Positions 24,792 through 31,704 of a stretch of DNA of 35,732 bases are shown one piece after another (positions within the stretch are counted from its first letter, which is position 1; every line of letters starts with the position of its first letter). The position numbers were made by a program, and so were the translations under genes. The DNA comes from DATJPD01 sp036394195. Lineage in GTDB: Bacteria; Pseudomonadota; Alphaproteobacteria; CACIAM-22H2. The notes beneath the pieces were generated by a model. The model saw nothing but the letters and a program-made list of their open reading frames with translations. It ran no database searches and was not told where the DNA came from. The stretch lies in the NCBI GenBank assembly GCA_036394195.1, contig DASWFO010000083.1, forward strand, positions 1 to 35,732, read 5' to 3'.

Positions 24792-25244
24792 TCAGGCCTC
24801 CCGTGCGGCGCGCTGGATCGCGCTGATGATGCGCACATACGTCCCGCAGCGGCAGATGTTGCCGTCCATGTGTTCGACGATCTGCTCGCGCGTCGGCTTG
24901 GGATTCTTCTTGAGCAGCGCCGCCGCCTGCATGATCTGCCCGGACTGGCAGTAGCCGCATTGCGGCACCTGCTCGGCGATCCACGCCTTCTGCAGCGGAT
25001 GATTCGATTTCGGCGACAGGCCCTCGATGGTCGTGACCTTCTTGCCGGCCACGTCCTGGAGCTGTGTCTGGCAGGAGCGCGTCGGCTCGCCGTCGATATG
25101 GACGGTGCAGGCGCCGCATTGGGCGACGCCGCAGCCGAACTTGGTACCGGTGAGCTTCAGGTGCTCGCGGATCACCCACAGAAGCGGAGTATCGGGCTCG
25201 GCGGCCACATCGACCGCGCGCCCGTTGATCGTGAACGCTGTCAT
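24792..25244 (-). CDS. (2Fe-2S)-binding small subunit of molybdenum hydroxylase (IorA type)
   Basis: The 150-aa protein has the plant-ferredoxin cysteine set GCGVAQCGACTV (C38, C43, C46) with C58, and the second 2Fe-2S set QCGYCQ (C96, C99) with ICRCGTY (C131, C133). These are the two clusters of the xanthine dehydrogenase family small subunit. GGGAG lies six bases upstream of the ATG. It has no signal and is probably exported with the Tat-bearing large subunit. No cytochrome c subunit, medium FAD subunit or XdhC-type maturation gene is adjacent, so electrons must leave by another carrier. Confidence 0.94.
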   Translation of the reverse strand: MTAFTINGRAVDVAAEPDTPLLWVIREHLKLTGTKFGCGVAQCGACTVHIDGEPTRSCQTQLQDVAGKKVTTIEGLSPKSNHPLQKAWIAEQVPQCGYCQSGQIMQAAALLKKNPKPTREQIVEHMDGNICRCGTYVRIISAIQRAAREA

Positions 25245-25348
25245 TGTCTTCTCCCTATCTGGCTTCAGGCCTGCGACAGCCCGGCATCAATTCTTCTGTG
25301 CCGTCAGCGTAGCAGGGGAAGGCGTGGAATCCCAGGGGCGCCCGCGGC

Positions 25349-26089
25349 TCAGATGAAGCCGCCGTTGGCGCGCAGAACTTGTCCGTTGATCCAGCCGCCG
25401 TCCGCGCCGGCAAGGAACGCGACCGCCGCCGCGATGTCGTCGGGCGTGCCCAGCCGCTCCAGCGGCGGGACCTTGGCCATGCGGTCCACCAGCTCGGGCG
25501 ACTTGCCGCTGAGGAACAGGTCGGTCGCGGTCGGCCCGGGGGCGATGGCGTTGACGGTGATGTTGCGCCCGCGCAGCTCCTGGGCGAGCACGTTGGTCAG
25601 CGCCTCGACGCCCGCCTTCGTCGCCGCGTAGGCGGCATAGCCCGGCGGACCGCGGCCCAGCACGCTCGAGGACATGTTGATGATCCGCCCGCCGCGGCGC
25701 ACCCGCCGCGCCGCTTCGCGCAGCGTGTTGAACGTGCCCTTCAAGTTGATTGCCACCTGGCGGTCGAAGAGGGCGTCGTTCGCCTCCGCGACAGTGGACA
25801 GCTGCATGATGCCGGCGTTGTTCACCAGCACATCGACACCGCCGAATGCCGTCTCGGCCGCATCGAACATGCCGCGGACCTGGGCGGGATCGCTGACGTC
25901 GGCCTTGTGCGGGACAGCCCGCCCGCCGGCCGCCTCGATCTTGCCGGCGAGAGCCTCGGCCGGAGCGGCGTCGCCGGCGTAATTGATGATCACGGTGAAA
26001 CCGTCCGTGGCCAGACGCGCCGCGGCCGCGGCCCCGATGCCGCGCGAGGCGCCGGTGACGATCGCCACTTTGCTCGGTTGCTTGGTCAT
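25349..26089 (-). CDS. SDR family NAD(P)-dependent oxidoreductase
   Basis: The 246-aa classical SDR has the cofactor motif TGASRGIG (residues 12-19), NNAG (90-93), an active-site Ser (140-142), and YAATK (Y154, K158). The ATG at 26089 has GGAGG five bases upstream, so longer frames are rejected. It is divergent from a LysR regulator gene that is a natural candidate to control it. An 18-base palindrome lies immediately upstream of its ribosome-binding site. The substrate is unknown; the family covers 3-oxoacyl-ACP reductases, glucose and many other alcohol dehydrogenases. Confidence 0.92.
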   Translation of the reverse strand: MTKQPSKVAIVTGASRGIGAAAAARLATDGFTVIINYAGDAAPAEALAGKIEAAGGRAVPHKADVSDPAQVRGMFDAAETAFGGVDVLVNNAGIMQLSTVAEANDALFDRQVAINLKGTFNTLREAARRVRRGGRIINMSSSVLGRGPPGYAAYAATKAGVEALTNVLAQELRGRNITVNAIAPGPTATDLFLSGKSPELVDRMAKVPPLERLGTPDDIAAAVAFLAGADGGWINGQVLRANGGFI

Positions 26090-26101
26090 TTCGTCCTCCA
26101 T

Positions 26102-26119
26102 CGCCGACAGCTGTCGGCG
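26102..26119. promoter_or_regulatory. Perfect 18-bp palindrome upstream of SDR gene
   Basis: CGCCGACAGCTGTCGGCG reads the same on both strands. It lies 12 bases upstream of the SDR start codon, just outside its GGAGG ribosome-binding site. It may be a regulator operator or, in RNA, a hairpin affecting translation of the SDR. Confidence 0.55.
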
Positions 26120-26176
26120 GGGATGAACATGAACCTTCCCAAAGGCCGGATAATCTGCTCTGATCCGGGAATATAA

Positions 26177-26191
26177 TTCGGTATTTACGAA
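26177..26191. promoter_or_regulatory. Candidate LysR-type box (T-N11-A dyad)
   Basis: TTCG-GTATTTA-CGAA is a dyad containing the T-N11-A pattern (26178 to 26190) typical of LysR-family binding sites. It sits in the 111-base gap between the divergent SDR and lysR genes, about ten bases before the lysR start, consistent with autoregulation. Confidence 0.55.
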
Positions 26192-26200
26192 CAATCTGCC

Positions 26201-27106
26201 ATGGACAAGCTCGAAGCCATGCGCGTGTTCACGCGCATCATGGAGCGGGGCAGCTTCACGCTGGCGGCGCAGGATCTCGGCCTGCCGCGCTCGACCGTCA
26301 CCGAGGCCGTGCAGCAGATGGAGGCGCGGCTGAGTGTCCGCCTTCTTCAGCGCACGACACGGCGAGTCCGCCCGACGCTCGACGGCGAAGCCTATTACCG
26401 CCGCTGCCTGTCGATCATAGCCGACCTCGAAGAGGCCGAGGCGGCGTTCACCGGCGCTACGCCCCGGGGGATTCTGCGGATCGACGTGCAGGGGACCCTG
26501 GCCCGGCATTTCCTGCTGCCGGGGCTCGCGGGTTTCCTGGAGCGTTATCCCGGCATCCAGCTGCAGATCGGCGAAGGCGAGCGCCTTGTCGACCTGGTTC
26601 GCGAAGGCGTTGACTGCGCGTTGCGCGTCGGCCAGCCGCGCGACAGCACCATGGTCGGACGCCAGATCGCCATCCTCGACGAAGGCACCTTCGCCAGCCC
26701 GGGCTATCTCGGCCGGCACGGCACGCCCAGTACCCCCGACGATCTGGACGGCCACCGCATGGTCGGATTCATCTCGACCAATACCGGCAACATCTTCCCG
26801 TTGGAGTTCACGGTGAACGGCAAGCTGCGGCAGGCGATGCTGCCGTGCCCGGTCTCGGTGACCGGCGCCGAGATCTATGTGGCCGCGTGCCGGCAGGGAT
26901 TGGGGTTGATCCAGGTTCCGCGCTATCGGCTAGCCGCCGATCTCGCGGCGGGCCGTCTCGTCGACGTTCTCCCGGATTTTCCGCCCTCGCGGTCGCCGGT
27001 CTACGTGCTCTACCCGCAGAGCCGTCAGCTCTCGCCCCGCGTGCGGGTCTTCATCGACTGGGTGGCGGCCGAGTTCGCGGCCCGGCTGCCGCCGGCCGCC
27101 GCTTGA
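26201..27106 (+). CDS. LysR family transcriptional regulator
   Basis: The 301-aa protein starts MDKLEAMRVFTRIMERGSFT, a classic LysR winged helix-turn-helix (residues 1-60, with LGLPRSTVTEAVQQMEARL as recognition part). The C-terminal effector domain follows at ~90-295, with typical blocks (GILRIDVQG, LVREGVDCALRVG, GLGLIQVPRY). It resembles the CrgA/DmlR-type subgroup. It is divergent from the SDR gene and probably regulates it in response to an unknown effector. No strong ribosome-binding site precedes the ATG. Confidence 0.93.
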   Translation: MDKLEAMRVFTRIMERGSFTLAAQDLGLPRSTVTEAVQQMEARLSVRLLQRTTRRVRPTLDGEAYYRRCLSIIADLEEAEAAFTGATPRGILRIDVQGTLARHFLLPGLAGFLERYPGIQLQIGEGERLVDLVREGVDCALRVGQPRDSTMVGRQIAILDEGTFASPGYLGRHGTPSTPDDLDGHRMVGFISTNTGNIFPLEFTVNGKLRQAMLPCPVSVTGAEIYVAACRQGLGLIQVPRYRLAADLAAGRLVDVLPDFPPSRSPVYVLYPQSRQLSPRVRVFIDWVAAEFAARLPPAAA

Positions 27107-27127
27107 GTTCGAGGCCGCCCGTCACCA

Positions 27128-27173
27128 AGATCGGCGGCGCCCCTTGAAAAATTGAGGGCGCGCCGCCCGATCT
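27128..27173. terminator. Hairpin terminator between lysR and the convergent hypothetical gene
   Basis: Arms AGATCGGCGGCGCCCC and GGGCGCGCCGCCCGATCT pair with two small bulges around an A-rich loop. It lies 22 bases after the lysR stop and 13 bases before the end of the convergent gene. No T-tract follows, so it could stop transcripts from both sides. Confidence 0.6.
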
Positions 27174-27185
27174 CAGGTGCTGCCG

Positions 27186-27620
27186 TTACGCGGTCCCGGA
27201 TTTTTCGCCGATGGGCGCATGCGGCGTGCGCAAGTGGGACCCCGTGGTGATCGACGGGTGCCCCAGCGCCCAGGCGGCCCTGGCGTCGGCGGCGGGCGAC
27301 GGCCCTGCCCATCCCGCCGTACTGGCGAACACCTCATGCAGCAATCCGTCGTCGCCGAAGCGGCTGGCGAAATAGCCGGCGACGTCTTCTACCGCCCCGG
27401 CGAACACCCGGTGCTTGGCTTGCGTCCATCGCGTGATCGTATCCTCGGAGTACCCGGTGTCGCGCGACAGCGTCTTCAACCGCAGCCGGGTGTTGGGATA
27501 AAGCCGGCGGCGAAGCGCTTCGGCGAACCGCTGTTCGAACGACTTCTTCATCGCACCCTCGCGTGCCGCGACTGCGGTCCCCGGTTCGGGCGTGCCTGGC
27601 AGTCTCTCCGTCGCATCCAT
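27186..27620 (-). CDS. Hypothetical protein with HTH-like central segment, 144 aa
   Basis: The ATG at 27620 has GGAAGGGG seven bases upstream. Residues ~25-85 are helical and charged, and the stretch LKTLSRDTGYSEDTITRWTQAKHRV has the spacing of a Cro/C1-type helix-turn-helix. The second half is Ala/Gly/Pro-rich and looks unstructured. No enzyme motif or signal is seen. It could be a small DNA-binding regulator, but I do not recognise a named family. It is convergent with lysR and divergent from the SDR gene at 27807. Confidence 0.65.
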   Translation of the reverse strand: MDATERLPGTPEPGTAVAAREGAMKKSFEQRFAEALRRRLYPNTRLRLKTLSRDTGYSEDTITRWTQAKHRVFAGAVEDVAGYFASRFGDDGLLHEVFASTAGWAGPSPAADARAAWALGHPSITTGSHLRTPHAPIGEKSGTA

Positions 27621-27806
27621 GGTTAAACCCCTTCCTCATGACCCGCGGAGCAGCCACAGGGCTGTCCGACGCTCTTATGAGACGGCGCGGCCGCAAACCT
27701 GCGATGAACGCGATGTAAACGCTGTGTAAAATATGGCCAAGAGAGGCGATTGCGCCGGAGCGCGGCGTCGGCCGATAATGGCCCAATCATTAAGGGCGGA
27801 GACGCG

Positions 27807-28559
27807 ATGAACCGGATCGATCTGGATGGCCGCAAGGCCGTCGTGACAGGGGGGGCCCGCGGCATTGGGCTGGCCATTGCCGAACGGCTGATCAAGTCCG
27901 GCGCCGAAGTGAGCCTGTGGGACCTCGACGCTCCGGCGCTCGACGCCGCTGTCAAGCATCTCGCACCCGTCGGCAAGGCGCACAAGACCGCGGTCGACGT
28001 GACCGACGCGAAGGCGCTCACCGCCGCCTCGAACGCGGCGATCGGTCAGATGGGCAAGGTCGACATTCTGATCAACAACGCCGGCATCTCCGGCGCCAAC
28101 AAGGCCACCTGGGAATATCCGGTCGACGAATGGCGCAAGGTGATCGAGACCAACCTGACCGGGCCGTTCCTGTGCAGCCGCGCCATCGTCCCGGGGATGA
28201 TCGCGCAGAAATACGGGCGGATCGTCAACATCGCCTCGATCGCCGGCAAGGAGGGCAACCCGAACGCTCCGGCCTACAGCGCCGCCAAGGCGGGGCTGAT
28301 CGCCCTGACCAAATCGCTCGGCAAGGAGCTGGCGCAGACCGGCGTGCTGGTGAACTGCATCACGCCCGCGGCCGCCAAGACCGACATCTTCAAGCAGATG
28401 ACCGAGCAGCACATCCAATACATGCTGTCGAAGATCCCCATGGGCCGCTTCGTCGAGACCGACGAGATCGCCGCCCTCGCCGCCTGGCTCGTGTCCGAGG
28501 AGTGCAGCTTCTCGACCAGCGGCGTGTTCGACATCTCGGGCGGGCGCGCGACCTACTGA
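27807..28559 (+). CDS. SDR family oxidoreductase
   Basis: The 250-aa SDR has TGGARGIG (14-21), NNAG (90-93), active Ser144 and YSAAK (Y157, K161). GGAG precedes the ATG at 27807, so the 19-codon upstream extension is rejected. D39 in the sequence SLWDLD after the second strand suggests NAD(H) preference. It resembles polyol and 3-oxoacyl dehydrogenases. It lies on the same side as the sugar-acid dehydratase gene further right and may serve sugar or sugar-acid catabolism, but this is only proximity. Confidence 0.92.
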   Translation: MNRIDLDGRKAVVTGGARGIGLAIAERLIKSGAEVSLWDLDAPALDAAVKHLAPVGKAHKTAVDVTDAKALTAASNAAIGQMGKVDILINNAGISGANKATWEYPVDEWRKVIETNLTGPFLCSRAIVPGMIAQKYGRIVNIASIAGKEGNPNAPAYSAAKAGLIALTKSLGKELAQTGVLVNCITPAAAKTDIFKQMTEQHIQYMLSKIPMGRFVETDEIAALAAWLVSEECSFSTSGVFDISGGRATY

Positions 28560-28742
28560 CGCCGCGACTCGGGATGGGGTCTCGAGCGCGCGTCAAACAT
28601 CAAACTCGTCACGATCTGGTCATGCGCTGCCGTCCCGCGGCGGCATAGCCTTCGCCATCCTCCCACGCGATTCGCGCGGAACGAGGGGACGGGGGCGAGG
28701 CCGGCAGCCCTATCCGCCGGCAGCCAGGCACAAGGATCACCG

Positions 28743-29012
28743 ATGATCAAAGCGTCGTATCTTCAGAAGCAGGCCACCAAGTATCGCGAGCTGGCGCGCG
28801 CCGAGGTCAGCCTTGAAATGCGCCGGCAACTTTTCGCGCTGGCCGCGCGCTGCGACGAGCTGGCCGCGACGATGGCGCGCTGGCCGGGGCCGAAGGACAT
28901 CGCGCGAGCAGCTCCGGCGAAAAAAGAACCCCTCGAGCCCGCCCTGTCGGCGGCCACCGTCCAATTCCCGGACCGCTTCCAGGGCCGTCGGGTCAACGGG
29001 CTCGAGCGCTAG
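28743..29012 (+). CDS. Small conserved hypothetical protein, 89 aa
   Basis: The product has a helical N-terminal half (YLQKQATKYRELARAEVSLEMRRQLFALAARCDELAATM) of a type often met in alphaproteobacteria as small standalone proteins (YR.LA...R..L..LA..CD pattern), and a Pro/Ala/Lys-rich tail. AAGGA lies six bases upstream of the ATG. No function is known to me. It lies between two SDR genes and converges on the second. Confidence 0.72.
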   Translation: MIKASYLQKQATKYRELARAEVSLEMRRQLFALAARCDELAATMARWPGPKDIARAAPAKKEPLEPALSAATVQFPDRFQGRRVNGLER

Positions 29013-29130
29013 CGGCTTCATATTCTCCAGGGGCGCGCAGCGCAGCCGCGCGTCACGCCGTGGAGCGACCGGGGCGCAGCGACTGCCGTGAGTCACCCGC
29101 GGCTGGACTGCCGCGCGCGAGCCGGCCGGA

Positions 29131-29904
29131 TTATAGAGTCACGCCACCGTCGGCGATCAGGTAGGTCCCGGTGGTGTAGGAGCTCTCGTCCGACGCCAGG
29201 TAGAGGGCTGCATACGCGATCTCCTCGGCGGTGCCGAGACGGCCGATCGGCTGGCGGGCGATGAAGTCCTTGCGCGCCTTGTCCGGGTCGGCAAAGGCTT
29301 TGATGCGCCCTTCGAGCGAGGGGGTTTCGATGGTGCCCGGGCAGATCGCGTTGCAGCGGATGCCCTTGCTGATGGTGTCGATCGCCACCGCCTTGGTCAG
29401 TCCGATCACCGCCGCCTTGGTGGTGCCGTAGACGAAGCGGTTGGGCAGGCCGCGCAGCGACGACGCCACCGACGAGATGTTGATGATCGAGCCCTTGCCG
29501 CGCTGGAGCATGCCGGGCAGGAACGCCTTGATCGTCCAGAACATCGAGCGGACGTTGAGGTTGTTCGAGAACTCCCACGTCTTGTCGTCGCACTCCAGAA
29601 TAGAGCCCTGGTGCACGTAGCCGGCACAGTTCATCAGCACGTCGACCGTTCCCACCTCCTTCGCCGTCGCTTCGATCGCGGCTTTGTCCAACACGTCGAG
29701 CCGGCGCGTGGTGATGCCGGCGATGCGCTGGAGCGGCTTCTCCGTTTGGCCGGCGACGCCGGACAGCGAGGCGAGGCCTTTCTCGTCGACGTCGGTGGCG
29801 ATGACCTTGGCGCCCTCGCGCGCGAACGCGAGCGCGCTGGCCCGTCCGATCCCGGCCGCCGCCGCGGTGATGATCGCCGTCTTGCCTTCCAGTCTTCCGG
29901 CCAC
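29131..29904 (-). CDS. SDR oxidoreductase, 2-keto-3-deoxy-L-fuconate/BDH2-like
   Basis: The 257-aa protein starts at GTG 29904 with GGAGG five bases upstream. It has TAAAAGIG (13-20), acidic D39 after the second strand (NAD preference), NCAG (92-95), Ser144/145, and YGTTK (Y159, K163). The pattern is that of the DHRS6/BDH2 group, which includes 2-keto-3-deoxy-L-fuconate dehydrogenases. It is divergent, 105 bases away, from a UxaA-family sugar-acid dehydratase, which fits a pathway in which an aldonate is dehydrated to a 2-keto-3-deoxy acid and then oxidised. The named substrate is an inference. Confidence 0.88.
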   Translation of the reverse strand: MAGRLEGKTAIITAAAAGIGRASALAFAREGAKVIATDVDEKGLASLSGVAGQTEKPLQRIAGITTRRLDVLDKAAIEATAKEVGTVDVLMNCAGYVHQGSILECDDKTWEFSNNLNVRSMFWTIKAFLPGMLQRGKGSIINISSVASSLRGLPNRFVYGTTKAAVIGLTKAVAIDTISKGIRCNAICPGTIETPSLEGRIKAFADPDKARKDFIARQPIGRLGTAEEIAYAALYLASDESSYTTGTYLIADGGVTL

Positions 29905-30009
29905 GATTTCCTCCCGTCTCTCGAGGACAGCTCAAGCGCTCAATTTAGGAAGGTCGCCTGAGGCCCGCAAGCCGTGACGCCGACGGACCGCCGGGTCTAT
30001 AGTCGGACC

Positions 30010-31551
30010 ATGACCGAAACGCCGCAGCTCACCATCCGGCTCAACCCGGCCGACAACATCGTGGTCGCGCGCGCCGACCTCAGACCGGGAACGGCGATCG
30101 CCGCCGAAGGTATCGTGGCCCGGTCGCGCATCCCCTCCGGGCACAAAATCGCCACCCGGCCGATCGCGAAGGACGAGCCGGTGCGGCGCTACGGCCAGAT
30201 CATCGGCTTCGCCGCGGCGGCGATCGAGCCCGGTGCCCATGTGCACACGCACAACTGCGAGATCCGCGATTTTCAGCGCGAATACGCCTACGGCACCCTC
30301 GCCGCGCCGACCCAATATGTGAATGCGCCGGCGACGTTCGCCGGCTACGTCCGCGACGACGGCCGCGTGGCGACGCGCAACTATATCGGCGTGCTGACCT
30401 CGGTGAACTGCTCGGCCACCGTCGCCCGCTACATCGCCGAGGCGTTCCGCATCAATCCGTTCGCCGGCGGCGGCCCCCTCGCCGATTACCCGACTGTCGA
30501 CGGAGTCGTGGCGCTCACCCACAAGACCGGGTGCGGCATGGCCGGCGAAGGCGAAGGCATGGATCTGCTGCGCCGGGTGATCGCGGGCTACGCCCGGCAC
30601 CCGAACTTCGCGGCCGTGCTGGTGGTCGGCCTCGGCTGCGAGGCGAACCAGATCGGCGGCATCATGCGCGCGCACGGGCTGGCGGAGAACGGCCGCTTCC
30701 AGGCGATGACGATCCAGGACACCGGCGGGGCCGCAAAGACGGTCAAGGAAGGCGTCGCCCGCATCCAGGAGCTGCTGCCGGATGTTGGCCGCGCCCGGCG
30801 CGAGAGCGTGCCGGCGTCGCACATCACGATCGGCCTGCAATGCGGCGGCTCGGACGGCTATTCCGGGATTTCCGCCAATCCGGCGCTCGGTGCGGCCTCC
30901 GACCTGATCGTCCGCCATGGCGGCACGGTGATCCTGTCCGAATCGCCGGAGACCTACGGCGCCGAGCATCTGCTGACGCGCCGCGCGGTGAGCCGCGAGG
31001 TCGGCGAGAAGCTGGTCGCCGTGATGAAGTGGTGGGAGGCCTATACGGCCAAGCACGGCGGCACGATGGACAACAATCCGTCGCCGGGAAACAAGGCCGG
31101 CGGCATCACCACCATCCTCGAGAAGTCGCTGGGCGCCGCCGCGAAAGCCGGCTCGACCAATCTCGTCGACGTGGTCGGCTACGCCGAGCCGGTGAGCGCG
31201 AAGGGCTTCGTGTTCATGGACACGCCGGGCTACGATCCGGTCTCCGCGACCGGCCAGGTGGCCGGCGGGGCCAACATGATCTGCTTCACCACCGGACGCG
31301 GCTCGGTCTACGGCTGCAAGCCGGCGCCGTCGCTGAAGCTCGCCACCAACACGCCGCTGTATAAGCGGATGACCGACGACATGGACATCAATTGCGGCAC
31401 GATCATCGACGGCACCGAGACCGTCCAGGACTGCGGCGCGCGCATCTTCGATCTCATTCTCCGCACCGCCTCGGGCGAAAAGAGCAAAAGCGAGCAGATG
31501 GGCTTCGGCGACGACGAATTCGCGCCGTGGGTCCTCGGCGCGACCATGTGA
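30010..31551 (+). CDS. UxaA family sugar-acid dehydratase (altronate dehydratase-like)
   Basis: The 513-aa protein joins an N-terminal SAF domain (residues ~8-90, HVHTHNC) with the UxaA core (NYIGVLTSVNCSATVAR, HKTGCGMAGEG, GLGCEANQIGGIM, LQCGGSDGYSGISANPALG and CFTTGRGSVYG). UxaA dehydratases act on altronate, galactarate and related sugar acids with metal help. The ATG at 30010 is chosen; 12 codons upstream is another ATG lacking a better site. It is divergent from a 2-keto-3-deoxy acid SDR. The precise substrate may differ from altronate, so no symbol is given. Confidence 0.9.
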   Translation: MTETPQLTIRLNPADNIVVARADLRPGTAIAAEGIVARSRIPSGHKIATRPIAKDEPVRRYGQIIGFAAAAIEPGAHVHTHNCEIRDFQREYAYGTLAAPTQYVNAPATFAGYVRDDGRVATRNYIGVLTSVNCSATVARYIAEAFRINPFAGGGPLADYPTVDGVVALTHKTGCGMAGEGEGMDLLRRVIAGYARHPNFAAVLVVGLGCEANQIGGIMRAHGLAENGRFQAMTIQDTGGAAKTVKEGVARIQELLPDVGRARRESVPASHITIGLQCGGSDGYSGISANPALGAASDLIVRHGGTVILSESPETYGAEHLLTRRAVSREVGEKLVAVMKWWEAYTAKHGGTMDNNPSPGNKAGGITTILEKSLGAAAKAGSTNLVDVVGYAEPVSAKGFVFMDTPGYDPVSATGQVAGGANMICFTTGRGSVYGCKPAPSLKLATNTPLYKRMTDDMDINCGTIIDGTETVQDCGARIFDLILRTASGEKSKSEQMGFGDDEFAPWVLGATM

Positions 31552-31570
31552 CGTGACCTCATCGACTCCT

Positions 31571-31587
31571 CGGAGGACCAGCCTCCG
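31571..31587 (+). terminator. Short hairpin after the UxaA-family gene
   Basis: CGGAGG and CCTCCG pair around a five-base loop, 19 bases after the stop. No T-tract follows, so termination is only possible. The rest of the 153-base gap to the next gene shows no other element. Confidence 0.35.
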
Positions 31588-31704
31588 TTCGCGTGCGCTT
31601 GTCATCAAAAAGCCACGGTCGGCGCGCGATAAAGCCGCACCCTGCCACCATATTTCCGCCGTGATCACCGGCGCATAAGTCCCGCTCCTGTTCGTTCTCC
31701 AGCG

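Noticed and set aside
22545..25631. A 1028-codon plus-strand open frame
   Set aside because: It is antisense to both molybdenum hydroxylase genes, whose motifs are intact. Its Arg/His/Asp-rich composition is that of a shadow.
28560..28742. Possible RNA gene in the gap after the SDR
   Set aside because: Only short GC-rich hairpins (for example GCCGGC repeats) are present; no tRNA arms or known RNA fold could be made out.
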